A DNA stretch of 64,000 nt, taken from NCBI GenBank assembly GCA_031213475.1, contig JARUPZ010000030.1, positions 4,953,661 through 5,017,660 of the forward strand. The letters run 5' to 3'. Shown here piece after piece: positions 36,127-48,652 of the stretch. Numbering within the stretch: the first letter of the stretch is position 1; each line of letters begins with the position of its first letter. The position numbers and the translations under genes are program-made. Source of the DNA: Nereocystis luetkeana. Its lineage: Eukaryota; Sar; Phaeophyceae; Laminariales; Laminariaceae. The notes beneath the pieces are model-generated. The model worked only from the letters and a program-made list of their open reading frames with translations. It made no database searches and had not been told where the DNA came from.

Positions 36127-39100
36127 GCAACAGCAGCAACAACAGCAGCCGCCGTCACAGGCGCTGCCGGCGAGGTTTCGATCACGCAGTGGGGGAGGGG
36201 CCGGCGATTCGTCGATGGGGGACCGGAGGGCGGAGCGCATGGAGTACGAGTATAACCTGATGGTGTCGTGCCTTGATCGCAATGTGGAACGGTTCATGCA
36301 GAAGCTTGGTAGAGCCATGAGGCCGCGACGGCGCGCCTGGAGTCAGGTAGGCCGACCGAACCGGGCGAGACCGAACCGCCGATCGTATTTGTTGCTGTTG
36401 TTGTTCTTTTTTGTGTGTTCTTGTCGATGTTCTTGTTGTTGTCCTGTTATTATCCGCGCTATTGGGGTTGTTCTTGTGTGTTTCTGTTTTTGTTGCTAAA
36501 CCTTCTGCTGGAGATCTCGGTTCGAAACTTCTCCCCTCCTTGTTATGTATGATAACGCCTCCGTTTTTCGATGCTGACATGCTTCATATTTTCGTTTGTT
36601 TTTTCCAACAGCAGGAATTTCATGAAGTTGGCATGCTGATGTCTTCTTTATAACCTATTTTTAGTAACATTTTTTTCTGTTGTGTGCTCTGTATGTGTTG
36701 AATGTCATTATTTTTTTTGTTTTTTTTGTTTTCTCTTAAAAAATTTTTTGTCACGTCTGCTGACGTTCCCCCCCCCCCCGATCTTGCGCTCGTCGTGCTT
36801 TTGTTTTCTGGCCCATGACGCACGCGCAACTGGAAGGTGATGGCCCGCGTACGCGAGCTGGTGGCCGGCATCTGGAAGGAGGCAAAGGTGGAGATGTACG
36901 GATCCTGCTTTACAGGTACGAGAGACTAAATCCTTCGAGCGAGAAAACCCCACCCTCCGGGAAAGAAATCCTTCCGACTAGAGAAATCCCTCTGTCCCAA
37001 CGAAAACAACTCCCCCAGCCGAGAAAAAATGACGAGAATAATCTTTCCAATGACAGAAAACCTTATGCGAGAGAATTTGTCAAAGGATAAAATACTTGAA
37101 CGAGGGAAATAACTCCATCGAGAGTAATGCCCCCCCCCCCCCCCCCCCCCCCCCGCCCCCGAGAATATCTCCAGTGACGAAAAAAATAACTTACAACGAG
37201 AAACACCTTTCCAACGAGAGAAGCCTCTCCAACAAGAGAAGCCTCTCCAACAAGAGAAGCCTCTCCAACAAGAGAAACCCCCTTCAACGCGTTGGACTGT
37301 ACAAAATCGTTAGAGCTATTAATACTACTAATAGCAGTCCTCGAGCTCTGGACTGCTGTGCGTGGTCCTCTGCTGTAGTAGCTCGATGACATGAGGGGAG
37401 TCGGATTGCAATCTTGTTATGGTGTAGAAAACGCCCAGTGTTATCACGCGGCTTCCCAAGCTGAGTACCAACCACTCAATCGATCAAAGTCACAGCTGAA
37501 CGTAGTTGCAGTACGTACGTACGAGTAAATACTTATATAAAACCTGCCGACGGAATTCTTGCTGGTCTTTTGGTGTCCCCACCGGAAATCTGGTAGATCT
37601 GGTAGATCTGGTGGTGTCCGGAGACGTGGTAGATCTGGTACGTACGCGTTTACTTTCCGGACGACCGGCTGAAACTCCGTTCAAATTCTGTACGCAGTTT
37701 GACGCCACAAACAGTAGGTCGGCGGCTCAACCGGTCGTTACGTTCCTGTCAAAATATTTTGCACACAGGTGTGTTTCGGCCGCGTTGGCCAATCAAATCA
37801 ACACGGCACACGCACAGCCTAGAGGATGGATCGGAATGGTGACGCACTTCGCCGCGGGTTGTTTTCCCCGTTCGGATCATTGTTTGATGTTGCATTGGTC
37901 GGTTTCTTCGCTTTTTCATTTTTTTAGCGCGTTCGTTCTCTCCATGACTTCGTCCAACTACTCTGTCTGGAAATATAGTCGCCGTTTGGTCTGTTACGTG
38001 AATACCGAACGTATATTATGATACGGGCCACAGCAGTGGTATATACACCGTATATCAAACGTCCCGTTATTTCGTTCTTTTTTCGTTAAAAAAAAAAAAA
38101 AAGCGATTGCAGTGCATGTTCACCACGCCACTGGCTACTGCAATACAAGGTTCCCCACGCTATTGACGACTTACATCGTTCCGCGGTTCGCCTCTCGTTC
38201 CCCTTCTCCCTCTCTTTTGCCCTTTTCTCAACTGCAAGGTTTGGAACTCCCGAGCAGCGATGTAGATGTGGTCGTGTGCGGCATCAACGGCATCAAGTAC
38301 AGCTACGGCGGCTCTCGAGCCGGATACAGCAGCATGCAGACGGTGGCTAACCTCCAGAAGCTCGCCAACGTTCTTCAGGAGCAGAGCTGGGTCCGAGGGA
38401 TGAAGGTACGGGGTTGTGGGGTGTTCGGGTAGTCCGTCGCTCGTCTTTTCTGATCGGTCGGGTCGGCTAGTTTTTCGTCGTTTCGCCCCATCTTGATTTT
38501 GAGCGGTGGATGGTTCGCCGTTTCGGGTTGGTTGGATGTGGCCCGGCGTCTGATTAGTCTGTTGTTTCTCTGCCCCTGGTTGGTCTTTACTTCCTTCGCC
38601 TCTGAGTGATCCGGTGTACCCTCGTCTTTTGGTGGGTTGGCTGTTTAGCAGCCTTTGATTGGTTGGTTGTTTGGCCGCCTCTTGAGTGATTGATTGGTTT
38701 ATTTTCTGTTTCCGACCACGTTGTCTATTGTTTCGTCGCCTTGAAGGGCGGCGAGATATAACAGAATAGAGATAAAAGAGAGGGCGACATACGGCCCGCT
38801 GCCGGGCACGTTCGGTGCGGTTTCGCAACGGCATCGGAGGCGAGGACGAATGGGGGGGGAGGGGGGGGGTGGCTTGGGGGGGGGTGTGCTTGCTGCAAGA
38901 CGCGCGATTGTTGCCGCTCCCAGGTTGTAGGAAAACTCGAGAAGGGCAAGAGAAACGAGAGGCGCAACGGCAGTAGCATTCGAGCTAGCTACCACGCGTA
39001 TGTTAGTTTTTGTGTTTTGAAGGAGAAGGAATCGGGACGCGTAACGGTTGTATTTCGCGTATGCGATCGTTGGCTCCAACCTGGTGTATATCTTGAGAAA

Positions 39101-42100
39101 TACTTGGGAGCTGAGAAACGAATGACGGGGGGTCCCTGGTGTACACACCAAGTATACATAAAATATCGAAATCGTATCGATTACGCAGTAGTTTTTTCGT
39201 TCATCGGTATCGCTCTGAACTCGATTCCGATATCGATATCCAACTCTAAACAGGTTATCGAGACCGCCGCTGTGCCCGTCATCAAGATACTGGCGGATCC
39301 TGTTTCCAACGGATCGAACAACGGGCAGTTCATGCTGGATGAGGGCGGCGGGGGCGCGAGCGGCTGGCAGGGGGGAGGGAGCGGGCTCGATTACATCCCG
39401 CTCGACATCTCCTTCGAGAGCCCTCAGCATGGGTGAGGCGGGTGGCGGACAGAATCGGGGTGGGGGTGGTAGTCGGGGCGGGGGTAGTTTTTGCGGTTTG
39501 AGTGGTGAGGTGATGGTGTGGTTCGCGTCGCAGTTTTTTGTTTGCTTCTCGGGTTGAGTGGGGGTTAGTGGGTGTGGGGGGGGGGATCAGTTGGGCCTCG
39601 AGTTTTTTTTTTTAGTTATTGCTCTTGTAGTTTTACGGGTAACGCTATGAATAGTTGGTCTATAGTGGCGTGTATTTTTTTTATTTTTTATTTTCTCATC
39701 CCATTCATCATCTTCGCACATCTTCTTCTCTCTCTCCTTCCAACTCGTAACTCAGATCCGGGGTCACAGACCAGGCTCTTTTCCCCCCTTCTCGCTACGG
39801 TACGTGCCTTCATTTTTATCGCGAGAAGATTTCATGTATGCGCACGCATGATTCGACCCTTGCCGGCATGACCGGGAGACACGTCTTCGAGAAGACGAGG
39901 GAGGAAATTTCCGCCATTGCTCTCGTACGTACAGACGAGACGGGCATACAGACAGAGCTGTCGTGTACCAGGCACCAGGCATACGTGAAGACAAAAATAC
40001 CTCCTGTATTTTTTTTTTTTTATTTTTTTTATCCTGCTGTCGGTGTTTTTTTGTTGTGCCCACCGTCACCGCCTGGGCGAGGGCTCTCAGCGTCTTGATA
40101 ACCCTGCCCCGCCTTTCCCCCTAAGGACGAACGGGATGTGTTGCAGGAGACGAGGAAAATCGACCGGTGTGTCATCGAAAAGTTTGGTACACGAGGTAGT
40201 AGCAAAAAAACGATCGTTGCCCTAGCAGATAGACGGTGACCACAGACGGTGAAGGCGAAACGAAGGTTGTAAGATGAGCAAAACGCATTTTTATGATTTT
40301 ATTTTTTATTTTTTAATCATCACTTTTACTTTCCAGCCTAACTCGTCAGAGGTTTTACCCTCAGCGACCTTCTGGACAAGCCGTGGTCACAGGTGTCGTC
40401 CCTTCTCCCCCCTGGTACGTGCCTTTTACTTTTTGTCGCGCATAGGGTTCAGCGTTCCCACTGCTCGTCGATCTTCATGGAATGTAGCTAACCCACGCTC
40501 TCGCGCTTTCCGCTAATCTTTTTTTTTTATGCAAGAAAAAGTCCCCACGAGCAGGCACTCGGTGAGACTTGAACCCACGAAATTGATCTTGATAGGCACG
40601 CGGACCACCTACCAAGCCCCCGGGGACGCCTTAAAAAAACGTAGTGAGCGCCCAAGGTGTCTCCATCAGGAGTAGGAACGGCGCCCGGTCTCGAAAGGGG
40701 TGCGTGGTCAATGGTCAAATGACTTGAGGCAGGGATTGTTAAATGAGTACGCCCCCCCCCCCCCCCCCCGGCCGCTCTAACCCCCTGCTGCTCATGCCGT
40801 TGCCGCTGCCACTGCCGCTGCGTTCGGTCCGTTTGTAGGGGGCTGGCGTCGTCCAAATGGGTGCGAGACTGCATCCAGGGCGGCAGATACGGGTTCGCGC
40901 TGCCCGCGGTGATGGTGCTGAAAGAGGTCAGTGGGAAGGAGGGATAGCGGCGGCGGCAGTGGCAGTGGCGGTGGTGGCGGTGGTGGGCATTGTCGGGACG
41001 CCATGTTTTCAGTGTGTGCATGCGTCCTGTCGTTCACCCTACACCATATTTTTCGCGTATTTTACCGATTGATGGATTCTGTTTCCGGTGTATGACATAT
41101 TCGGTATTTTTTATATTCAGTACTTGGACTTGATTTTTTTTTTCGGATTCGGTTCTCGGGTTACGTTTTTCAGGCTCGTATGTATCTATAGCGCGTTTTT
41201 TTTGTTGCCTTCCGCTTGGCGTCATGCTGTGTGTAGTGGTGTTGGTGGGTTTGTTGCGTTCGCTGGGTTGAAGGTGTACACAGGGCGCAGCGGCCTCAGC
41301 TTTCTGTGCTTGCTGTGTCGTTGGACGCTTGCCCGGCCTGTCAAAATGCCTGCAGTGTGAGGTGGGGTGTACTCATTATCAGGCATGACCGCAGTCGTAT
41401 GACCATTGACAGTGAGGCGGGGGGGGGGGGGTCAGGAGTCGCAGGTGATTTCGTTCTCCCGCCTTGTGCTTGGACGAGGGACGGGGACGTGTTGTTTTGC
41501 GTGTGGCGCGCAGGCAGGTCGATTCAGTGCACGGGGGTTCGTGAAACGTTTCCGTCTCACAACTGCGCGGAGGTTGGTACTTTCCTCGATTCCATGTTCT
41601 GATGTTCTGGTGGGCCCTACGTACCTGATACGGCGGAAGACACCCAGCAAAACATCAATGAAGCGGTGTGGTACAGGGGGACTGGATCCGGCACACAAAT
41701 AGGAAAGTGTATTGAACGAAATCTGTTCACCCAGATCTCCAAGGAGGATCTGAAAAAACACAAAAAAAGCACAGGCAAGAAAACGAAACCGTCATTTCGC
41801 CTCCCGCGACAAAAATCGGACAGAAAATTGCAAACTACAAGGCACACCCGAAATTACACCGCACCGCCGCCCAACGCACGACGCCCTCCCCGCCCCACCC
41901 ACCCCTTTACCCGCCGGGCTTCGACTTCAGGTTCTGTGCCAGCGGGGGCTGAACCAGCCATGGTCTGGGGGGCTCAGCAGCTACTCCCTGATCAACATGA
42001 TGATCACCGTGCTGCAGAGGGCTGAGGTGGAGCGCGCGCGGGCCCGCAGAATTGTGGCCTGCACCCATGCCGCGGCGCACGCCGCGGCGGCGGCGCGCGG

Positions 42101-45100
42101 GGGAAGACAAGTCCCGCGCCCTCTTCCAGCGGCGGCGGGGCCGCCGTTGCCGCTGCTGCCCACGCAAGCGGGAGTGGTGCATCCGTCGGGGGTGATGGGT
42201 CCCCTCCCGCCGCCGCCATCACCGCTGCCGCTAGCGCTGACTCCGTTGCAGTCGCCGGTTCGCGGCGTGGTTGGTATGCCTGGTTCGGAATACGCGAGGG
42301 GGACGCAAGACGTGAGGCAGGACGTGAGGTTCGGCGGCGGTGTTCCGAGCGGTGATGTTGCCGCCGTCGCGACGACGGCGGGTAATGCTGTGGCTGCTGC
42401 CGATCAGCAAGCTTTCGTGGTCGACGGGGGCGGCGGCGGTGGGCGGGCGGTGGCGGCGGCGCGGGGTGGGGGCGAAGCGATGGTGCGTAGCGCCACGCCT
42501 AGCGTGTCGCCCAGCGTCGCGCCAAGCGTCGCGCCAAGCAATCCGCCGGGTGTTTTTGCTGAGGGTGTCCGAGCTCGTTCCTTGGAGGAGGAATCCTTTG
42601 GCGCTGGCCATGGCGGTGGCGGTGGTGCGGCCGCGGTGGTGGTTTGTGCCGGTAAGGTCTTGGCCAACGGTGACTGTCGGGATGGAGGAAGAAAACGCCA
42701 GCCCGCGGCGCCTTTAGTCGCCGATACTGGCGGTGACCGACACCAGCAGCCCACCATAGCTGCGCTCGGTGCTACGCAAGAGAGACTGTTGCCACCCGGC
42801 AGTCAACGAATTGGCGAGGGCGCCGCCGCCTCCGCAGCAGCAGCAGCAGCAGCAGCAGCAGCCGGAATTCAGGGAGGCGTGGGGGGACCGCTGCCGACGG
42901 ACTGGGAGGCCGGGGTTGCAATGAGAGGGGATGGCGTTTCGGAGGCGAGTGTCGGGGACGTTGGCGATCAAGCGAATATGTTGGATGCCCACCCTCCTAG
43001 CCGGCATGCCGCGCACGGTGAGGGAGCGGGAGACCCTATCCCACCAGGGGCGGCGGCAGTGATGGTTTCAGTGACTCCCGGGGCTGCGAATCAGGCGATG
43101 TACCCGGCGCCCCCCCCGCCGTCGGCGGGGGGTGGGGGCGGGAGGGCGCACATGCAAGGCGCGCTGCTTCCGCCCCCGGCGCTGCCCTTAGCGGCGCAGC
43201 GCAGCATCGACATGAACGCCGACCTGTTCCACATGAAGCACATGGAGATTACGCTTTCTCCGGAGGAGGTGGAGCGTGCCGATTTAAGGTTGGTGATTTT
43301 GGTTGGTTCATGTTTTTGGTGCGTGATCGTTTGTTTTGTTGTTCCTGTTTTGTTATTGTTGTTTTTGTTGGTCGTCGTCCGTTTGTGGGGGTCGGTGTCA
43401 AAATGGTTGTTTTCGGTCGTCAAAAAGGTCTACAAGTACCGTTGATACAGTAGTGGTAAATAGTGTGTAACTGTAAACTACAACCGCTGTTAAGCCTTAC
43501 CGGAATACGAAGTACCTGGTACCAGGTATATCTAAAGTTTTTTTTTTTTTTTTTTTCTCTCATCCCATTCATTATCTTCGCACATCTTCTTCTCTCTCTC
43601 CTTCCAACTCGTAACTCAGATCCGGGGTCACATAGCAGGCTCTTCTCCCCCCTTCCCGCTACGGTACGTGCCTTCATTTTTATCGCGAGAAGATTTCAGC
43701 CTTTTATTCCCTCGTCGACTCGCATCGAATTGTGCCTACCCACGCTGCAAGGCGCTCTCAACAATTGAATCCTTTTTTTATTTTTGCAAATAAAGTCAAA
43801 GTAAAAAAATAAATAATAAATATCTACAGTATAATGTGTTGGTTCGATCGGTGTAGTCGTTCCTTTGTTCGTTTTCGATCGCTCACTCGTGTTGATTGTG
43901 AATAGTTCGTTCGTTTTTATTTCCTGTCGGCGTCGGGTCGGATCGTGTTTGGCCTCTTATCTGCTCTCGCGGCTCATTCTTAAGTCGGAAGGGCCATGTT
44001 GGGGGGGGGGGTCCGGCGTTTTGGGTGAGGTCGGTTAGCGTGCGTGCGTGGGTCCGTGGGTAAGTGGGTGGGTATGCGTGTGTGCGTTCGGCGGTGGGGG
44101 CTTTTTTCGATGCGCGAGGGTATTCTGGATGAACAAAAAAAGTGTGTGCGTTTAGGAGGTCTCTGCCTTTTTTGGGCTGGTGTGGGACCGTGTTACTTAT
44201 GGGACAGCATGGATGCACCGCTGTTTCAGAGGCTGAAACTGAAACTGTACCGTAAAGAGTGCAGCAGCAGTCCTTTACATCTCTGTGCCTCCGAGGCACC
44301 CCTCTGGACGTACCTGTAAGGACCTTCTCGGACGTACGTGTGCGGACCGTTTTGCGTACGTTCCACGCCTCGGACAAATAGATGATCGAAATCTACCTGA
44401 TCTACGTACAGTAGGTTTTTCAAGGCAGATAGACATATTTCCGCATATTGCATGATCTACCGTACATCAGCTCATGTTGTCCTGGGGGACCCGCATAGCC
44501 TGCATGAAACTGCAGCACACGTTTCCTCTGGGTTGGATCTGTACTGTACAGATAGATCATGCACAACCTCTCATAACGGCAGGCGAGGAACTAGATCATA
44601 GAACTACATACTTAGATCACAATCCCTGAGCGTGCTCGGTTGGTGCATCCCTGGCCTCTCAGAGCTCCCACTTCCAAACCGCCTCCTTTCATTACTTGCC
44701 GGACCTTTCCAGCAGTTCTTTGTTTTCTCGGTCCTTCCTTCCTTTTTTCTTCTTTCGTTTCGTGTGCGTGCGTGTTCTCCGAGCACGGCATCGCGAGAGG
44801 ACCCGGCACCGTCGCGGGTGTCAGCGGGTGCTGGCGGGTTGAGGGGGGGTTGCAAGGAGCGTGGTCGCCGCTTTCGTGCCTAGGCGTCGCGTGTGCCTCG
44901 AGACACGAGGGATGCATGAACGGGCTTTGTCTGGCTTCGATTTATGATTGTTGATAGAGTATGTACGAGTTATGAAGGTCGTTCGGGAGGGCAAGACAAT
45001 AGTCAAGCGGTGCTTATTTTTGCGACCACGCTGAAGTTGAAAGAGGAAGGTGTGCAGTCTGAACACCAACGTTATAGAGCTGGCGAACGACGGCCACGGT

Positions 45101-48100
45101 GAGCACCGGGCTTCACGCGGGGCGGGCGACGGAGCTGATTGTGGCAGAGAGTGATAAAAGCTTTATCCGGGCCGAATCGGTAGCGAGGTGGTCGCGAGAG
45201 GGGCGGGCGGCGTACGAGGCTGAGAGAGAAGCTCTTCTGTGCGATTTGTTTCTTTTCTTCTTTTCGACCCTGTGTAAGGTGTTCCGATCAGGCAGAAAAA
45301 TATTACACGATAGGGGACGGGGGTTTTATTTCCTTCCCGAGTTTTCGGTTACATTTTCATTGTTTTTGCTGCTGTGCCGTGCTTTCGCTTTCTTCGTACA
45401 TACAGTACAGACATAGAGCATATCGAAAGAAAAAAATAAGTACAGACAGTAGTACCCTACCTGGGGTGTATGTACGTACGTACGACATCCGCGACGCGAA
45501 GCGTATATGTGGCATTCGAGCTGACGTCGGAGCTGTTTTTTCCTGAAGCATGGCGGCGGGACTCTTGGCATCATCAAGTCGCCGGTTTGCAATTACGATC
45601 CTTGAAAAAACTAAACTCAATCGTGGACCTCTGTTCGCTTCGCATAATTTGATGTACTTTTTTTCCTTCCTGAGCGAGCGTAGCGGGCGGCGCAGGCCGC
45701 CCGCGGAGCGAAGCGCCTTGTATATAGTACATAGATAAATATATAGATATAGATAGATCATGATCTGTATTATCTGTCCGAGGTGTGGTATGTTGATATC
45801 AGCCAGGGTCGTTCACGGGTCATGACCGGACGGTCAGGAAGTCTTTGAAATCTCACGGGTCGGGTCGGGTTAGGTGACCGGACCCGACCCGATCCGCGAG
45901 GTTTTGATTATCTCCAAGCCCACCCGATCCGAACCGTACTGGTGTACCAGGTATACCCGAAGGGTCCTTACTTTCGCTTACTGAGTGGCACGTAGCATTT
46001 CTGCTTGGAGCTTGTAGCAGGTTCGTATCAAAATCTCGCCGCTCCTTCATTCAAAGAGGTAGGTAGCATGTACCTGGTGCGTATCATAGCACGAAGATCA
46101 ATGTCGCATTTCACGCTCCATGAACAAACCGCTACGCTTTGCCCTCACGATCAAACCTTTTCCACTCTCAGCACACATGTTGTAATCAAAACGTCCCTTC
46201 TTTACCCTCGGCCAAACCGTTACACTCCACCGAAGATCAAATCCAACCGTTACACTCTACCCAAGATCAAATCGAAAGGTTACACTCCACCCAAGATCAA
46301 AACAAACATTTGCACTCCACCCCAAGATCCAATTGTTTTAGCACGTCCGAGGAAGGAAGGAAGGAAGGAAGGAAGAAGGGAAGGCTGCTACGTATATATG
46401 TGATAAGTGCCTCTCTGGGCAGATATAATTACAGTCGCATCTCCCAGGATGCTACCAGGATACCGTGTTATCAGCCTCGTGATGAAGGACGGCAGCGGAT
46501 GCATGCCAAGCTCCAACCAACCGCATCCCACCCCACCTGTTCCTCCCGGCACCCACCCTAGTCGCTAACGCCCCGACGGCGAAACGCCTCCCAGAAAGCA
46601 CAAAAGTTATCCCTACCACCTGCCCCAAACCACCACCCCTGCCCCTCCCGAGCCCTGCCCTACCCTGCTTGCTTTTCCTGCTTCAATTTTCCTCGTTCTT
46701 ATGTTTCCACCTTATTCGTTTTTTCGTTTTTTTTTTTTCTTGTTTTATCTCTCTTCTTTTTTTTTTTTCGTTTCAGCGGCATGACCCCCGGAGAAGTGCT
46801 GGTGAGGTTTCTATCGTTCTTCGGGAGACAGTTCGATGCTAGCCGCGTGGGGATCAGCGTTGGGCGCGGCGCGCTCAACAACCCGTTCGCTCTGTCCTCC
46901 GCCGTGGACCCTCGCACGGGGATGCCCGTCATGGAGGCGCACGTGGTGATCGAGGACCCGCTGGATACGGAGCAGAACGTGGCGAGGAGTTGTTTCGGTT
47001 TCCCTCAGGTATAAACCAAAACAAAATGGGCAAGAGGCGTTTTTTCCTTTTTTTTTTCCCCCCCCTTTTTTCTCTTGTGTTGTAGTTTACAGTTGTTTTG
47101 TTTCAGACCGGAGTACTATGAATAGTGATAGGTATCTGGTATATGCACTCCGTATGGTTTGTCTTTTACTGTTTCGTTGACTACAGTATGTAGAAATACT
47201 TTTTTCTGTGTGTCGTTCACTACAGTATGTAGAAATGCTTTCTTCCTGTGTTTCGTTTACTACAGTATGTAGAAATACTTTCTTCTGTGTGTCGAGCGTG
47301 TGTTTTAATGGGGGTGGGGAAAGGGAAATAAACGGACGGGGGAAGATGCCATCGGGAAATAAAGCATCCGCTCTTGGTTAAATGTGTTTTTAACCTCCAG
47401 TCCAACGGGGAATACACGTGTGTAACAATTGGTGGCTTTTTTGGAAATACTATGGCGGGGGACCACCCCATATTAAATAGGACCAAATATTGTCCGTAAA
47501 AATAGGCAAATATATGGGTTTTTGTGTGTGCCATAGGTCCTATCTACTATGGACTCCCCATTGTCGAAGACAACCACCTTTCTCTGAAGATCGTGCGATG
47601 GTGTGTTATTTTGTCACCCGTGTGACACGGTACCAGTTTTGATCATTATTTCCCGGAGAGAGGTCAAAGCTGCATAGCCGCAAAAAACTACCTACGAGAC
47701 GGGGAAAAAATGCTGTACCAGGTATATACAAAGTAGGCATCATTAATGAAAAGGTGTGTTGTAGAGTCGAAGGGGGGAATAGACGGTGCCGTCTTTTCGT
47801 GTGGGCATACGGTATACGTCCGAGCGAAGGACCATCGTTCGGAAAATTAACAAGCTTGCTAAGATGTAAATATCAACCGCTCAATCCGTCGAACTCGACT
47901 CACAGCTGACGTTTGTTCGTATTGTGTTTTTTTTTTATTATTATTTTCGTAGCATTGTAATTGGTTGATGCCGTAGTACCCTCTGGCCGTAAAATTAAGG
48001 AACGCTTGATCTTCATATTAATGTGTAAACGGTCCTTATATTTCAGTCCAGAGTGGCATGTTTCACGCGTCGGACAGGTCATGATCTACAGATAAATCAT

Positions 48101-48619
48101 CTAGATCATCTAGATCCTAGCCCGCCGTCAGGAGATGTGCTGCAGGATCTGTAATTTAACACATTTAAGCCGAGCAAACCTGTCTTAGATCGTGCAGATT
48201 TTACGGCTCCCACGCGGCACCATGAGCTGGTTCATACAGATCATACAGATCAGGAATAGATGGTCTATCTGCCCTGAATGATCTAGATCGAAAGAGCTAC
48301 TGTAGATCATGAATTGGGAACATTGATGAACTGTCCAAGATGTGGTATGTACGTTTTCGATTCATCCAGACCGCCTCACCAGCAGTGCTTTGTAGGATGC
48401 AGCTCACCCTTCAGGCTACTCGCCGAACACCTCACGGCGCTTCCCAGAGCTTGGTGCAACCAAGGTCTGTCCGGTCGGTGAAAACTCGACGTGCTCCGTC
48501 CGGGCACTGTAAGGATGCGAGGGTCTGTGGCCATATAGGACGGTGGCCGTGCATGTTTTTTTGTTTTTTTTTGTTTTTTTCCTCCGGCGGATTCGTAAAA
48601 ATATCGAGTATATATAACG

Positions 48620-48652
<33 letters not shown>

